64,000 bases of DNA from Owenia fusiformis. Its lineage: Eukaryota > Annelida > Polychaeta > Sabellida > Oweniidae. Below the pieces are notes generated by a model, which saw only the letters and a program-made list of their open reading frames with translations, was not told the origin of the DNA and did not search any database. Where the stretch lies: positions 4,686,001 to 4,750,000 of the forward strand of contig CAIIXF020000002.1 in NCBI GenBank assembly GCA_903813345.2, read 5' to 3'. Positions 39,101 to 54,100 of the stretch are shown here, one piece after another; position 1 is the first letter of the stretch, and every line of letters begins with the position of its first letter. The position numbers and the translations under genes were made by a program.

Positions 39101-42100
39101 TATTTGCTTCAACAAAATATTCCTTTGCTTGTGGTAAACGTCGAGTACTCATTTCATTTTTGTCCAGCCAGGCAAGGCCCTTAAGCTTGTATCATCTTCC
39201 ATCGCCTTTAGTAATATTATATCAACTAGACTTGAACACTTTTCAGGCATTTCCCCGCCAGTCATGTTGCGTCTGCTTCGCCTCTTCAACTACGTGTTTT
39301 CCTCGTAGTAATCTTCTCCTCAACTCTAGGGATATCACTATGCTAAAGTTTGCATCGCATCACTTTTCCCCTGCACTCTTTGGTGTTTTTGTCGTGCTTG
39401 GACCCTTGGTTCTATTTTTCTCTGCTTCTGTAAGATCCTTGGGAATGATTTGTGATTGTTTTTTCCCTGTTTATCTATGTTCAGGGAGCTTTGTTTTCTT
39501 ATGGCTACGTACGTCCCCAAGTTCTACTTATCCATTTTCTAAAGAGCCATGCATGTCCTTTTTGCAAAATTCCAGGCAAAATTAATATGAACTATAAATT
39601 GTGTGTTACTTGTACCACTGCCATAAACACGGTCACAATCATTGTTATCGGCATTACTTGGGTCATTGCTAACAGTCTCTCTTCTTTTTGATTTGTCTCC
39701 TGTATTATTACGCTATGATACTATGTACCGATCTCATGTACATTTACGTTGCAAACAGTGAAAATAATGCTAAAACGGCCACCTGTTGATGCCTTGAAGT
39801 GTCATCAATTGTTATTTAATCCAAATAAAGTAAACATTATTTTGTAGATTTAGATACGGGCTTTCAGGTCGTATATGCATTTTAGTCATTAAATTAACAA
39901 GAACGCTAGAGTATATGTGTTAATAGGGTATGAAATTGAAATGAAATAACGAAATTAAATATGAACACGTTAATGATAAATGACTTTCCGCTATCAGTAT
40001 TAATGACTATCGGCTACTCAGAATAATTAAAATTGCCTGAACTACATGTGAAGAATCTTTCTATATAACCCCTTGAATGGTCTAATTCACTACCGTCCTC
40101 AAAAACCGATCATTTAAAATATTCTTTTTCAAAATACTATCACGCCACGACCTGAGAGCATTTTGTTCTTCACTATTTGCTGTAGCGCTGATATGACGTC
40201 GTATTTCTCTATTTTTGTAAAAAAATCGTCGATGGGACAAATTATGTCACGCACATATTAAACAATAACTAAAGATCTAAGAAGGGATGATAGTCATGTG
40301 ATATATCATTGGAATCTTGAGTTTATGAGCATTTTTATGATAATATAATATCATATATTTTCAAAGTTAATATTCATTCTTTTCTTCCCTGGATTCAGCC
40401 TACTAAAATTCAAAGGAAAAAAATCGAGATGGGACAATTCTCTGTCACGCACGTTTAAAGGAAAATCTCATACTTAGCTTGATCTAAAGATGTTAAACGT
40501 GATGAATTATAAAATATGGGCTATGAGCATTCTCTACATACCAAATATGTTATCATTTGTTTTCTTGATATCATTTTAGACTGCTATTAAAAACACCCTA
40601 ATCAATTTTTACAACGTCAAAATATTTTAGAACAAAATAATGCTGAATTTGACCAAGTCATATTACCTGGTCCAAACACATGCAACGCAATGCAACTGAA
40701 CTTAAAATTATAGAATATGTAGTATAAGGGCAATACTTTTATGACATTATAAAAAATCTAGTTGAATGTCACTAGAAAAACATAATTTCGTGTATTGAAA
40801 TGACGAGAGTCTTTGAAACCCGCCATATTTCTATCAATTTTTTTCTTGGAACAAAACAGACACAAGTCGCAAAATGTTTGCTATGTAAACAAAATAAATA
40901 CAAAACATATATTTTTAACGTTAAGTTATAGTTACACATATATAGAATAAGTATTAATGACATCTTTTTCATAGGTTTGATTTTTAAATAAGATAATAAG
41001 GGCCTAAGGTCCGTACTTCTTTTAACAAGAGAGATACTATATTAGGTGTGATATATACCTTAAATTGTGTGGATTTACTCTAAAAAGGTGGTAGTGTTTC
41101 TTTATTCAGATTCAAATGAATATGGATACTCAAATTTCCCGCTTTATAAACTTTATTCAGAGCTAGGAGTATGGTAACCGTTATTTTCGTACTACTAGGT
41201 ATCGTAAATGATGGTGTCGTAAATGATGCAAATACCCTTTTGCTGGCTGTATTATATTCAAACAATGTCAATTTAGTTAAAAATACTGATCAGCCAGGGT
41301 CACTCCTACCATACAATAAGGTGATATAACATTAATATGCTCAGACACTTATTGCCTGTGGAAACTATGATCACGTAAATGATTTTCTTATCTATAACTT
41401 CATGAAAAACGGGAATTATAATTTTCTGGCCCCCAAATCTCAACGTTTCAAATATCAACTTGTACGACGTTCTATTAAGTATTCAAATTGGAATCCAGAT
41501 ACGAATATGGCACATATAAAACATTAATTTTTCACCAGTTTTTATATGATTTATAGCACAAGGGGGTTGATATAAAAAAGTCTGGCGACATTTGTCAAGG
41601 AACATTTTCAACATGGTAAATATGTCAAAATGATAGTTTCTGTCATTTAACCAGAAGCTGGGATCGTCCTGTGTATAAAACACCACTTTATATGGGATGT
41701 AACGCATGAAAAGTGTTCTAATGGCACCATTGAATCCTGATTTTTGATATGGCGACAGTCACGTAACTGATGAATAGCCCTATTCTAGTACATATAATAA
41801 AATAGGTGTAACTGAGAAATTATATATTACATATGTGCTAGGTAGAGGGTCATATGTACTATTTATATGTACAACAAAAAGTGATGTTGGTAATGTAAAT
41901 GCTGAGATTGAGCCCTGGGACATCGATTTTGCATTCTTATTGAGAATGGGTGTAATATGATATCATGATATGATTTTGGCTGATCAGTTTGCTGTCACCG
42001 CCTCGGTCACCGCCAAAAAGTGGTGCTATTGCACACATGTAGCTGAGACCCACTATAATGTTAGCCATGGGCATTTATATCATGCATGGGCTTTCTTTCA

Positions 42101-45100
42101 AAAACTCTAATTGAAAGCCCATGGTTATATTCACCGTTTTGTGACCAGCGTTCAGAGTTTGAGGTCGGTGTCTGTAACTTAAAGGAATTCGAAATATTCA
42201 CAGTTTTAAAATTGCAGAAGTTTTGACTAAAAAGCGCATGCTTTGAGAAATTATCACTACTATTAGAAAATGCTTCTTCCACTATAAGAAAGAGTTAAGT
42301 TTTGCTTTAAAAGATGTCGCCTTCAGTTATTGGCGTCAAAGACAAGCAAGGTCAATTTAACTTTGTAACTTATTCGGTCTTCTAAGGGTGACAGAGTACT
42401 TCTTGTAAGCTTAATTTAAACATACAGATCGCATTTTTGAATCACTTATTTAGCAGACAATTTGTTTGTCATCATATTTGATTAAACTATCATTTGGATT
42501 ATTCATGAAAAACACCTTATGAAATAATTTCGCAATCTGCTCCCCATTCACAATTCGTGGAAGCACGTGACCTTATCTTATTTACATAGTCCCATATTTG
42601 GGACATGGCCCTTCGATCTTTTCTTTAGCTCAACTTGGTGCCCTTAGCAACAACCAATCAGTGACGAGTGTAGTAAGATTCATTCATAAATCTGCTGTAC
42701 AAACATTTGACAGTACACATACCGATACAGCGGTGACCAGGATAAACGTGTTTCAAAACTACTGGATATTTTTGCAGTTTACAAAGTTCTGAATCGAAGG
42801 AAACTGAGAGAAACGCTGACATTCAAGAAAGTCCCGTTGTTCAAGGAATGGCCGACGCATTATGTTTGAATACAGAAGAAGCTGACGTTTATGATGATCA
42901 GATTGTGCCGAGCACAGATGATGTATTTCTACCGGCAGAAATAATTGATGCAGAAACGAGAGTGAGTCCCGATTCGCAGGCAAGTTTGAAGGCAAGTGTA
43001 ACGGATTTATGAATGAATCCTAAATTTTCAATTGATCCCCAAAGTTCTAATTACAGTGAAGAATCACGACAAGACAAACTCTGGCCTAATTATAAAAAGC
43101 CCTTATTAAAAGTATGGATTACAGATAAACCATGGAACTATGAACTGTACTGTAATAATGAGAGTCTATACAGTGAAACCCATGTATTGTTAATACTAAT
43201 GTGAACTAAATGTTAAAAACACTGTTTTAACAAAGCAACAACAAAGCAAGTCACATGTTTTCAATTTAAACCTAGGCAAATAAAGAAAAGACTGAATGAT
43301 GCATGGTATTATTACACTGGTGGATCTGGGGGAGGGTCTTGGGTGGGCCGGCCCAGAAAAAAAAATTGGGCCTTAAAATATTTTGGGCCAAAAAACGCCA
43401 TAAAGCCTAAAAAAGTGGGCCTTTTTGGCCATTACTGGGCCTTGTAAGCTCGGCCTTATTGTTTAATTTCAGGCCAAATTTTCAAGAAAATGGGCCCCAA
43501 AATTAAAAAATTTTGACCCACTTTTGGGTTTTAGGAGCCCAAAATGTTTTTACGCAAAAGCGTGGAGGATTTTTTCTCTGACCTAAAATTTGCCCCCCCC
43601 CCTTATTGGTTCCCAGATCCGCTACTGAATTGGTGGGGGCAAAACATTATAAAAATTTGCCCCTTTTCTTGATCCATTTTTCAAAAATCAATCAAATGAT
43701 CATTTCCTTGTTTTTATCACAAAAACTTGAAGAACTTCATTATCCACAGAAGGAAGAGTTATTTGATATATGGGAAAAAATGTGATTATAACCAACTTAT
43801 CTTTCAAAGGTGTGTAACCTTATAATGGTGAATGTGATAGGCATGGTTGCTCCCAGGCAGGGATAGCATGCTCCTCCCATCAGAAAATGTAAGAACATTC
43901 TAGAGATGTGAAAATGATATTCTTATGTAACAAATGCAGTGTCGAGATGACATTTTTCTGTTCTTGATATAATTTTGTTGTTTACAAAGTAGCTGTGGTT
44001 TCAAAATGAAAGGATTAACTATCTATTTGCAGATTTCTCTTGCATCAAATACATATCACCTTCATTTTTTTCAAAACAAAATTGCTAGTTGGGATGTTAG
44101 GCTAGATATACTATATATACGCTATAATATCACATACAAGTCCATTTTAAGCAGAATAAAAAATATTTTTATTATCATAAATTTTTTTTAAACCACCCTT
44201 TATTTATTACAATATTACATAACTCTATCATTAAAAATAAGTTTTCTGCAAAGTTCAGCATTTTTGAAAACACCCTTTTATTTCTACAAAGTTTTTGAAA
44301 GCGCAACTTTTAATTTTCTAAGGAAATAATAAAGACAGATGCCTGAGGCTTCTTCCATGACAACAAGTGGAAACAACAGCCCTGATTGGTTTAAACATTC
44401 TATCTAATTATAATACAAGAGGACTACAAAAGCAATAGAATAACTAAAACCTCATCACATATTTCAAAGCGCGTAATGAAAGAAATTCCTTTTAGTTACG
44501 GGAACTATAGTTTACAGTTAAAAAGAAATTTCCCAACAGTCACAAGTTGCATATTAAGAAGGTTTAGAAATAACAGAATCAAATAAGTATCATTTGGAGC
44601 TTAAAAGAAAAAGTAAATAAAAGGAAAAAGGCTATTCAATAATGTGGTATCCTGACCAGGTAAACAAAATTTTTGTTTTACTAATTTTGATAAATAAAAG
44701 CCAACTTTAATTTAGTAATTTAGTAAGTTTTTAGAAATGTTATCAATCTAATATAGAATATATTATTTGACTTAGTACATATTGATTGCAATTCAAAAAT
44801 AAGTGAGGTGCATTTACTGTACTACAGTACAGTATACATCATAAGTTAAAGATAGATTAATAAAGATTCATTCAATTTTGATGTATATAACATTCAACAT
44901 GGACAATATTTGTGATATATGTAATATCAATATTTGTGATATTTATGTAATATCATTTTTTGCGATATTTATGTAATATCATTTCTTCAAAGTTTCGCTG
45001 CACACAAGTAATTAATTTCAAATGCTGTTGACTTTTTTAATGCATTGCCAACAAAATAAATATGGATAAGAAATAAAACAGTGTCAATATCCTTGTTTAA

Positions 45101-48100
45101 GATCAATAAAAAATATTTTATGATATTTTAGTATCAGAAATGCATAAAGTTAGGTATCATCTAAAAAATAAAACATATCTATAAATCATATAAAGCTATA
45201 ATACATGAAATATATATTTTCAAATCCTACAAGCATAAAAACTAAAATAAAAAACCAAAATCTTTTTAGAATTTTTCAAAGATCAATTAAAGTTTAAATT
45301 CTAGTATAGAATGTGCTAAAATGTTATAATATTGCTATTGACTTTGACTTATGAACGAGATTAACAGCTAAACAGATCAATATATAAAACAGGAATTACA
45401 ACCTGTTGATTCCTGAAATCATCTATGAACATTTAATTCTAAAATGACTTTACCTTCTAAATATTTGATCACATTATTGGACCAACAACAGACTCTAAGT
45501 GTAATCCTATTTCAATCTGCGTTCTTAAAAGTTAAGTATTTGAGAATGCAATCTCATTAAATCAGACTTTAGAAGTGTTGTTGAAATTCAGGTAGAAAAT
45601 AACCAAGTAATATTTTAAATCTATATTGACATGTACAGGGTGTTAAGTGACTTTAAATGTTGAACAATCTATTTTGACTTTCACATGGACCACCTAGAGG
45701 TTTATTTACTACATATGCTAACTGTATGAAGGAGACTTTTTCCCGAGAACATCACAGATCTCGAGTCTTAATTTTCAATTGTATTTCATGTTTCCCGAAA
45801 TATGTCCACTTTTTCACAAAGAAAAGGTTTTGGTAAATAAGCATTGTACCATATTTCAAAAATTAATAATATGTACTTACATAATAATATAATATGGTAT
45901 AATATAATATAATATAATAAAATACAATACTTACATGTTGTTTTAATTTTTTATAATAGTTTTAATTCTAATCCTTTAGGGCAATTTGGACCTGGATGAC
46001 TACCTACCCCAAGCTGACCTTGATGCTTTTGGAAAGCCACGACGGGAAAGCGCATCCATGTTTGATGAATTTTTCGGCCAAGCTGATCCCTTAGACATCA
46101 ACGTGAATGTGAACCTAAAGGTCTATCCAAGCCCAAAGTTCGGAAATTACCAGCGAGTCCGAACTGGAGTCTCATCCCAAGTTAGTAGATATATGCTCAC
46201 TCAGCATGTTGGTTACCATGGCAACAGCGATCAGAGTACGGTTCCTGTTAACCCAGAATATTCCTACCACCAGGGGGAGCTAATGGAGGAAGACAATGGT
46301 CTGAGTGTTGTAGAAGAAATCTTCGGAAAGCAGCCAGATGTTACGATGAATCAAGATCACACATCAATTTACAAAAATTGCGGACCAAAATCACAAACTG
46401 AAAATGTGCCTGTTAAAAAAGAGCACGAAGCATATTGGGAAGAAATGAGAAATTCTATGGAACAAGGGCAACCCATGTCTGGAGTGGACTGTTCCCAATC
46501 ACATACGGAGTCACACCCAGGTGTAACCCTAAATGGACAGATGGCATCACCTGTAGAAAACCATTTCTCGTCTGCTATGTCGCCTCTGATGTCACCTCCA
46601 AGTTTTATACAGTCACATAATCTTACCCCCTCAAATATTGCACCAGCGGGTGGTTCTTTAATCTCATCATCCTCATCAACAGCGCCATCAGTATCATCAC
46701 CATGTTCCGTGGCGTCATTTGACTCGGGCATCTCAGATGTGATCTGCAGCGAGCCTGTTAATTACACCGTGGTGAAAGTGAAGACCGAACCAACCCTGAG
46801 CAATCACTGTAAATTCACGATGCCCCCACATATCGAAAGTCTTACCAATTACAAGGGTGTCAAAAATGAAGCAGGGACATTCGAGATGGAGTGCCAATAT
46901 GGACAATTGAATAGAAGCAGCATATCATCGGAGTGTCAGTCACCGGGGTTGATGATTTCCTCCAATTGTTTACACCAGTTGCCACGACAACTGTACCCTC
47001 CCCCACCCCCTTATAGTACTCTCCCACTTACACCCCCCAATTCCCAACCCGGCTCCCCTAATAATGAATATACAACTTTCTCACCCCCACCCCCATACCC
47101 AGGGCCCGGGGGACATAAATTAATGATGAGCACGGCACATCCAATAATCGCTCCCGTGAAGGGAGTCACAAATCCGCATCCCAGTAAAACCTACCCAGGG
47201 TGCAGCACAATTCGCTACAATCGAAAAAACAACCCAGAGCTAGAAAAAAGAAGAGTCCACTTTTGCGATTTCCCAGGTAAGTTGATTTATGATCCATTAA
47301 TGTTATTTCTTAAAATAGTTTTGGCTTATTCCTCGTTATTTCTCTCTGCTTATTTAAATTCCCAAGATTTATTTTCTGTACATAATTTAATTAGTAATTT
47401 CAAGTTGTTTCATTGAGATCAAAACCCTCATTTTAAAACTGGTGATACCATTTAATGATGATGTCACATATATCTGTGATGTCAATTAAATGTTGCTGAT
47501 GTCAGCTAAACAAATGCTGTTTTATCAATTCACAAGCAAACTGACATGTTTTGTTGCGTTCATTTGTAACTAAATGGCAGATAAAACACAAGTCTCTAAG
47601 GTTTTATTTTTTTGATTTTCTTGGATCGAAAACAGTTTTAACTGTCAGTAATCTGACATATGTTATTGCAATTCAGTTGTATTTTAATAGCATATAAAGC
47701 ATCAACTCTCAAAGGTACTCTCTCTCTCTGTTTGATTGTTTCTTGACTAGAATAGCGGATATTGAGTTGTAAATGTACCCATTAACCCACCATCTTCTAA
47801 TAACCCTATATATCAATTAGCGTAATCAGTTTTAATTGTTATTCGCGTGTTTGTGTTTTTATGTCCAGTTTATTTCATTTGACGGACTCGTTGGCACTTG
47901 ATGCGTTATCATCTCTGATAGCCACTCTATAAAGTATTGCCCCTACACATAATACACTCCTGGTCGCTAATTTTCTCACTTTAATAGACTCTACACATTC
48001 TTATTTGCCTTGTTTCACAAAAAGAGAATTGAGTACATGTAACATCTTTTCTGAAGAAAATGTATTAAAATGAGACAACATTATTGTTAAATCAATTTTT

Positions 48101-51100
48101 TACAAATAATTCACGTATTGGAACTCGAGTATTGACTCTTTTACATTTTAGGTACTTCACTTTTTAACTTTAAATTTCAGGTTCATTAAGATGTATTCAT
48201 TTTTTATTTAAATGTATTTTTTTCAAAGAACTAACTCATCTATATAGCTCAAATTGAACTACCTTGATTGCTAAGATTTCATGTTTTTATTCTGTTTTTT
48301 TTTTATTCTTAAAACTGTTGTTGAATTCTGTAGCTGTTGTTTAATTCTGTAGCTGTTGTTGAATTCTGTAGCTGTTATTGAATTCCGTAACTGTTATTGA
48401 ATTCTGTAGCTGTTATTGAATTCTGTAGCTGTTATTGAATTCTGTAGCTGTTGTTGAATTTTGTAGCTGTTGTTGAATTCTGTAGCTGTTATTGAATTCT
48501 GTAGCTGTTGTTGGATTCTGTAGCTGTTGTTGAATTCTGTAGCTGTTATTGAATTCTGTAGCTGTTGTTGAATTCCGTAGCTGTTATTGAATTCCGTAGC
48601 TGTTATTGAAATCTGTAGCTGTTGTTATAGCTGTTGTTGAATTCCGTAGCTGTTATTGAATTCCGTAGCTGTTATTGAAATCTGTAGCTGTTGTTATAGC
48701 TGTTGTTGAATTTTGTAGCTGTTATTGAATTCCGTAGCTGTTATTGAAATCTGTAGCTGTTGTTATAGCTGTTGTTGAATTTTGTAGCTGTTATTGAATT
48801 CCGTAGCTGTTATTGAAATCTGTAGCTGTTGTTATAGCTGTTGTTGAATTTTGTAGCTGTTATTGAATTCTGTAGCTGTTGTTGAATTCTATAGCTGTTG
48901 TTGAATTCTGTAGCTGTTGTTGAATTCTGTAGCTGTTATTGAATGGTTGTTATGCAATCCTGTCGCCTACTCTCACAAAGTTAACATATTTAGCATACAT
49001 TGCACTTAATACTAACCAAAAGAGAGTATAAATTGAAAACAAAGTTGTAAAGAACATCATTGCTTAATGAAGTTGGTAATATGATGGACTAGGAAGTTTC
49101 CTAAGGACATAATAAAGATTAATAAAGTATAATAGATATCATCATTACAATAAATTTATATTATTTTAATAGTCGAATGCCATCATAGCACAACACTTTC
49201 ATTATTGCATATTAATTAACAATCGCCTTTGATAAGGACATCCTGTCTGATTATTTCAATAGTAATTTAACAGCAGATATAGGAAGATCTCATTCTGAGA
49301 AGTTAATGGATGAATAAACATAAAATAGATTCATAGATTGAAGATTTAATTTTACTTTTATTTGCCAAATTTTCCATATAATATTTCCCTTTCACATGAG
49401 TTAATTACAAAGTAAGAATTTATTTTGATTAACTAAGACATATGCTAAGTTCCCATCATGTAAAACAATTGCAATAAATTGCTTTAGTTGATATAAAATA
49501 GGACTAGAATCAGATAAAATTATGTGAATATGCCACAAGTAGGACATTAACCTCAGTGGTACCATTCGAAAGCAGCATGTTCCAATCAAAGGTTATTTTC
49601 AAATGACCTGATTTTAAAGTAAAATCATATGAAGTTGGAATTTTAAAAAATATACCAGTAACCTGTTGATACTAACTGTAACATAGCAATGATATAGCAT
49701 AACTGTAGCATAGCAATTACAAAAATAAATTACTCATTCTTTAGAATAATGAGTATTTAAATAATGAACACTTAAACAATGAAAGTTTAAATAATGAACG
49801 TTTAAAAGTTACTTTGTTTCACTTTGTAACAGTTAACACATATTTAGAACAAAGGGTTTGTGAGTAAAATAGTATGATTAATGCTTGTCATAGTTTGATA
49901 GACAAGAAACAGACTATTTTTCACTTGTCAGCATGAATGTCAGAGGAGTTCCCTTGTCCCGAAGTCTCTTATTTGGTCATAAAATTTCATTCGCACCATG
50001 CATATATTCCATGAAATTTCTCTCAATTTTAATTAAGTTCAATAAAAATTTGGTTTGGATTTCTTAAATACAGAATCTTATTCTTATTGAATTTGGTATT
50101 CTTGAATTTAATTGTTAATTTGATTTTTCACTCTTTTATGAATTTTAAAATGAGTTATTTACATATTTTAAGCTTCAGGGGACATCCCAGAACCTGGAAT
50201 TACCCTGGCTCAACCATTTAAAGAGAATGTTCACGATTAATGAATCCTTGACTCATTTGATGACACTCATGCACTTTTTTGGGAGATAAACACTTTATCC
50301 TCTAAAGTCCAACTCTCAACCCAAGTATTTTTTTCAAATGAGTGTCCCCAGGAACTATTTTTATTTATGATAGCACGGATAAAATATTGATAACAAATAA
50401 CAACTGAATAGAAGGAATATAATTTGTTTTGCCTTTTGGACCAATGGGGAATTTGAAACAAAAGTGTCTGATTTATAACTAAAATAATGGAGAGTTTCTC
50501 GATCTGGGTTAGCGAGAATTGATAATAAAGAGTCCCATAATACAGTCCTGTATTGTTTTTTTTAATCTGGTACAATTCATCATATCACCTCACGTGATTC
50601 TTTCCTCCATTTCGTTAAATAATTAATTTATCTCGTTATTAAATAGATTTGACTTTATTGTGGCGATATAAAACAATGAGTGGTGAATTGAAAACGATTT
50701 GGACATTCATTGTTTCACTAAATAGGAACACGATATTTACTAATGGTTCATGAAATTGATTTTTATTTGAGTATCTCTCATGGGATTTTATGTATCAATT
50801 CTAGATGAGATGAAGAATTATGTGTTTGGTCACTTATAAACATTCTAAACACTTTGAGACACCCTTTCGTGAAATGCGTAGGAGTCATGTTTTGAAATGG
50901 AAAATAGAGTGGAAAAGAGTGGAATTAGCAAGGAATGAAATATATAGACATGTAGTCAACACTCTAAATTGTTTAGAAATGCAAAAAAATTAAACGCTTT
51001 ATTCAAATTTTAGAGAGAAATTCCATGAAATCAACAGGCGCCAGGTAGAATCAGATGGCAATGATTCAATCAATTTATGAGAATTATATTAAGTACTCAG

Positions 51101-54100
51101 CTGGGTTTAATTCACTGATAGCTGGCTATTGTTATTTCTGAAATGAAACATTTCTGTTTAGTATTCATTTCTATAAAACATTTGTCATTGAAAAAAGTAG
51201 GCCAGAAATATTACGCAATATCTGAAAAATCCCTCTGGCCATACAAGTAAATATATTCAACATTGATTTGTAATTTGTGGTCAAGACCTGAATCAAGCAT
51301 TAACATTGTTTTTTTTTTATGTTTTGTAGGTTGTAGAAAAGCGTATACAAAGAGTTCTCACTTAAAGGCCCACCAAAGATTACATACTGGTAAGTAAAGA
51401 TAAAACCTATTTATAATGCTTTAAAACACTCTTACTTTTCCCATCTTGACAGTCTGGGTTTTGAAGAATTAATCCACTAATTTTCCCCAAAATTCAAAAA
51501 TATGTATGTTTTTGCTCAAAATACGATATAAAATGTGGCAGATTGGCCATTGCAGTAAAATCAACTCAGGGAAAATATACAAATGTCAGTATTTATATAC
51601 CACCCCAGGAGTCAGTAATTATGTTAGAGATGGCCCCTTAAAGTACAATTAACAGGTAACCCAAGTAAAGGTAGCTGATTGTTCAAAGTCCTAGCAACCA
51701 CATTGTGTACTCATCACCTAAAACACTAAAAAATCACCGCAAGAAATCTTAAGAAAAATATCAAAAGTTTGTAGATATTAAGCTCTTGGTGTTTGGTAAA
51801 CATTTAGATTCAAACACAATAATATCTTAAAGTAGAAAGCTAACAAGCAAGAGTGAGAGTACGAGGTCCTAGATGGTACGCATCGGGTAAAAACAAACTT
51901 TATTGAACATCCAATAATAGCACATTTTAACGAGTGTACATTTCTTTGATCTTATGCCATGTTGATGTTTATTTATTTTGATTTTTAAGACGGGCTAATT
52001 TAGGAAAATGTATTTGAAAACACTTAATTAATACCCGAATGTTTGATATGTAAATCCATAAAATGTTATTTTCTAAACCAACTGAGATAATGTGCTTGAT
52101 TCCCTTTGACCTGTTCACTAAAATTTATAGGACTGTTTTAAATGTTCTCATTCGTGATTGGAATATGTTTACCCGGTGACAAATAGTACAATAACATCAT
52201 TTCGAAGGGCCCTTGGTCCAATATTTCACTATATTGCCCGGCAAGGTGGTAATAATATTCGATTTGTTGTTTGAACAGTTATTTATTCTTTCATTTATTT
52301 ACATGTATTTTGTTCATCTTTGTCTTCCTTCTCTGCTTCACATACATATACAATACCACGTTTACATCCATTTTTATTATCAAAGGATGTTAGATGCAAT
52401 TCCCATCAAATACCAGAGTCATTAAAACAGGTGTTCCCAGTTAAAGTATCTCATCCAAACTTGATGTATCAATTACAAGATAACCCCACTCTGCAACACT
52501 CTGCAATAATCATAGAAGAGACACATAGGAAGTTGTGTGTTTATTTGTTGGTGGTACTACTGGCAGGAAACTGTCCTGTTGGTGGGTTCTGACTAACCAC
52601 AAATTGTCCATAACTCCCTTGCATTTTGTATCAGTATCCACTCTTATCTAGAGATAATTCAATTATCACCCATTATTTCAACAATTCAAATTTTTCCGGA
52701 ATTCACCATGTTAAAAATGCTACGGATGAAAAATTCTGAATTTGATGCAGTCACATGTTGTATTTTCACAAAATTCTAGGAAGTCAGAAGTTTTAATTTT
52801 TGACATCTCATCTCAAGACTCCTCATAGCATGGGGGACGCTTAGTTAATTGAAGCATAGTAATTCTTAGACTTCACACAGTTGGGAAAAATAAGCAGGAA
52901 CCTGTTTTCTAAATAAATGAAGCAACTTCAAAATTAGTCATCTAATTACTTAAACATTTTCTGGATAGCAACTGACAAACTAAAATCATATCATGTCATA
53001 TCATATTATAATTTATTCCATAGTTAGCATGATATTAATAGGATAACATGTGAAAATAAAAACGGTATTTTTGTAATCAGTGGTAAAATATGATATTTTT
53101 GACAAATTTTCACTTAACCATAACATACGATTTTTTAGCCATGACATACGACGTCGTATGCGATGGTTTATGGATTTTTGCTACTTCAGACTCAAAACGA
53201 GGCTAAGTGTCAACATCGCCGGATTGTTTGGAAATTCGAATTAAATAACTTAATTTCCGACGATTCTGATGATGACTTTAACTATGGAATAAAAAGAACA
53301 TCCTATGATTTACTCGTGATATGATTTTAATCCACTCATGGATATTGATATCTACACTCTCTCGCTACGCTCGCTCGTGCAGATATCATATCCATTCGTG
53401 GATAAAAATCATATCACTCATAAATCATAGGATATCCTCTATATATCATATCATACATCATTTGATATCATATCAGATCATATACAGATATGAAATAATT
53501 ATAAAATCACAAAGCATACAAATAACTTATTTATTTATCTATTATGCAAATAAAAAGCAACATATTATACACAATGACATCATGGGGCATATATCTGCTT
53601 ATTCCATAGTTAGCATGATATTCATTGGATAACATGTGAAAATAAAAACGGTATTTTTGTGATCAGTGGTAAAATATGATATTTTTGACAAATTTTCACT
53701 TAACCATAGCATACGGTTTTTTAGCCATGACATACGACGTCGTATGCGATGGTTAATGGATTTTTGCTACTTCAGACTCAAAACGAGGCTAAGTGTCAAC
53801 ATCGCCGGATCGTTTGGAAAATTCGAATTAAATGACTTAATTTCCGACAATTCTGATGATGACTTTAACTATGGAATAAAAAGAACATCCTATGATTTAC
53901 TCGTGATATGATTTTAATCCACTCATGGATATTAATATCTGCACTCTCTCGCTACGCTCGCTCGTGCAGATATCATATCCATTCGTGGATAAAAATCATA
54001 TCACTCATAAATCATAGGATATCCTCTATTTATTACAAAAACAAATAATTAATTTGACTATTTAAAAATGAAACGTTTGTAATTAACGGAAAGCCACACA

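Noticed and set aside
39160-39585. 141-aa ORF with hydrophobic segments, considered as a membrane protein
   Set aside because: No ATG-led start in good context, no recognised family, and the opposite strand is equally open; it lies in a probable mobile segment.
46369-46731. 120-aa ORF on the minus strand
   Set aside because: Antisense shadow of KLF exon 3.
45986-47416. Reading the KLF region as a 476-aa single-exon protein
   Set aside because: The apparent start codon is TTG inside an exon that begins at a 3' splice site, and the end runs through a consensus donor. The zinc fingers lie in later exons.
48313-48945. Array considered as CRISPR
   Set aside because: Units are contiguous without unique spacers, and the genome is animal.
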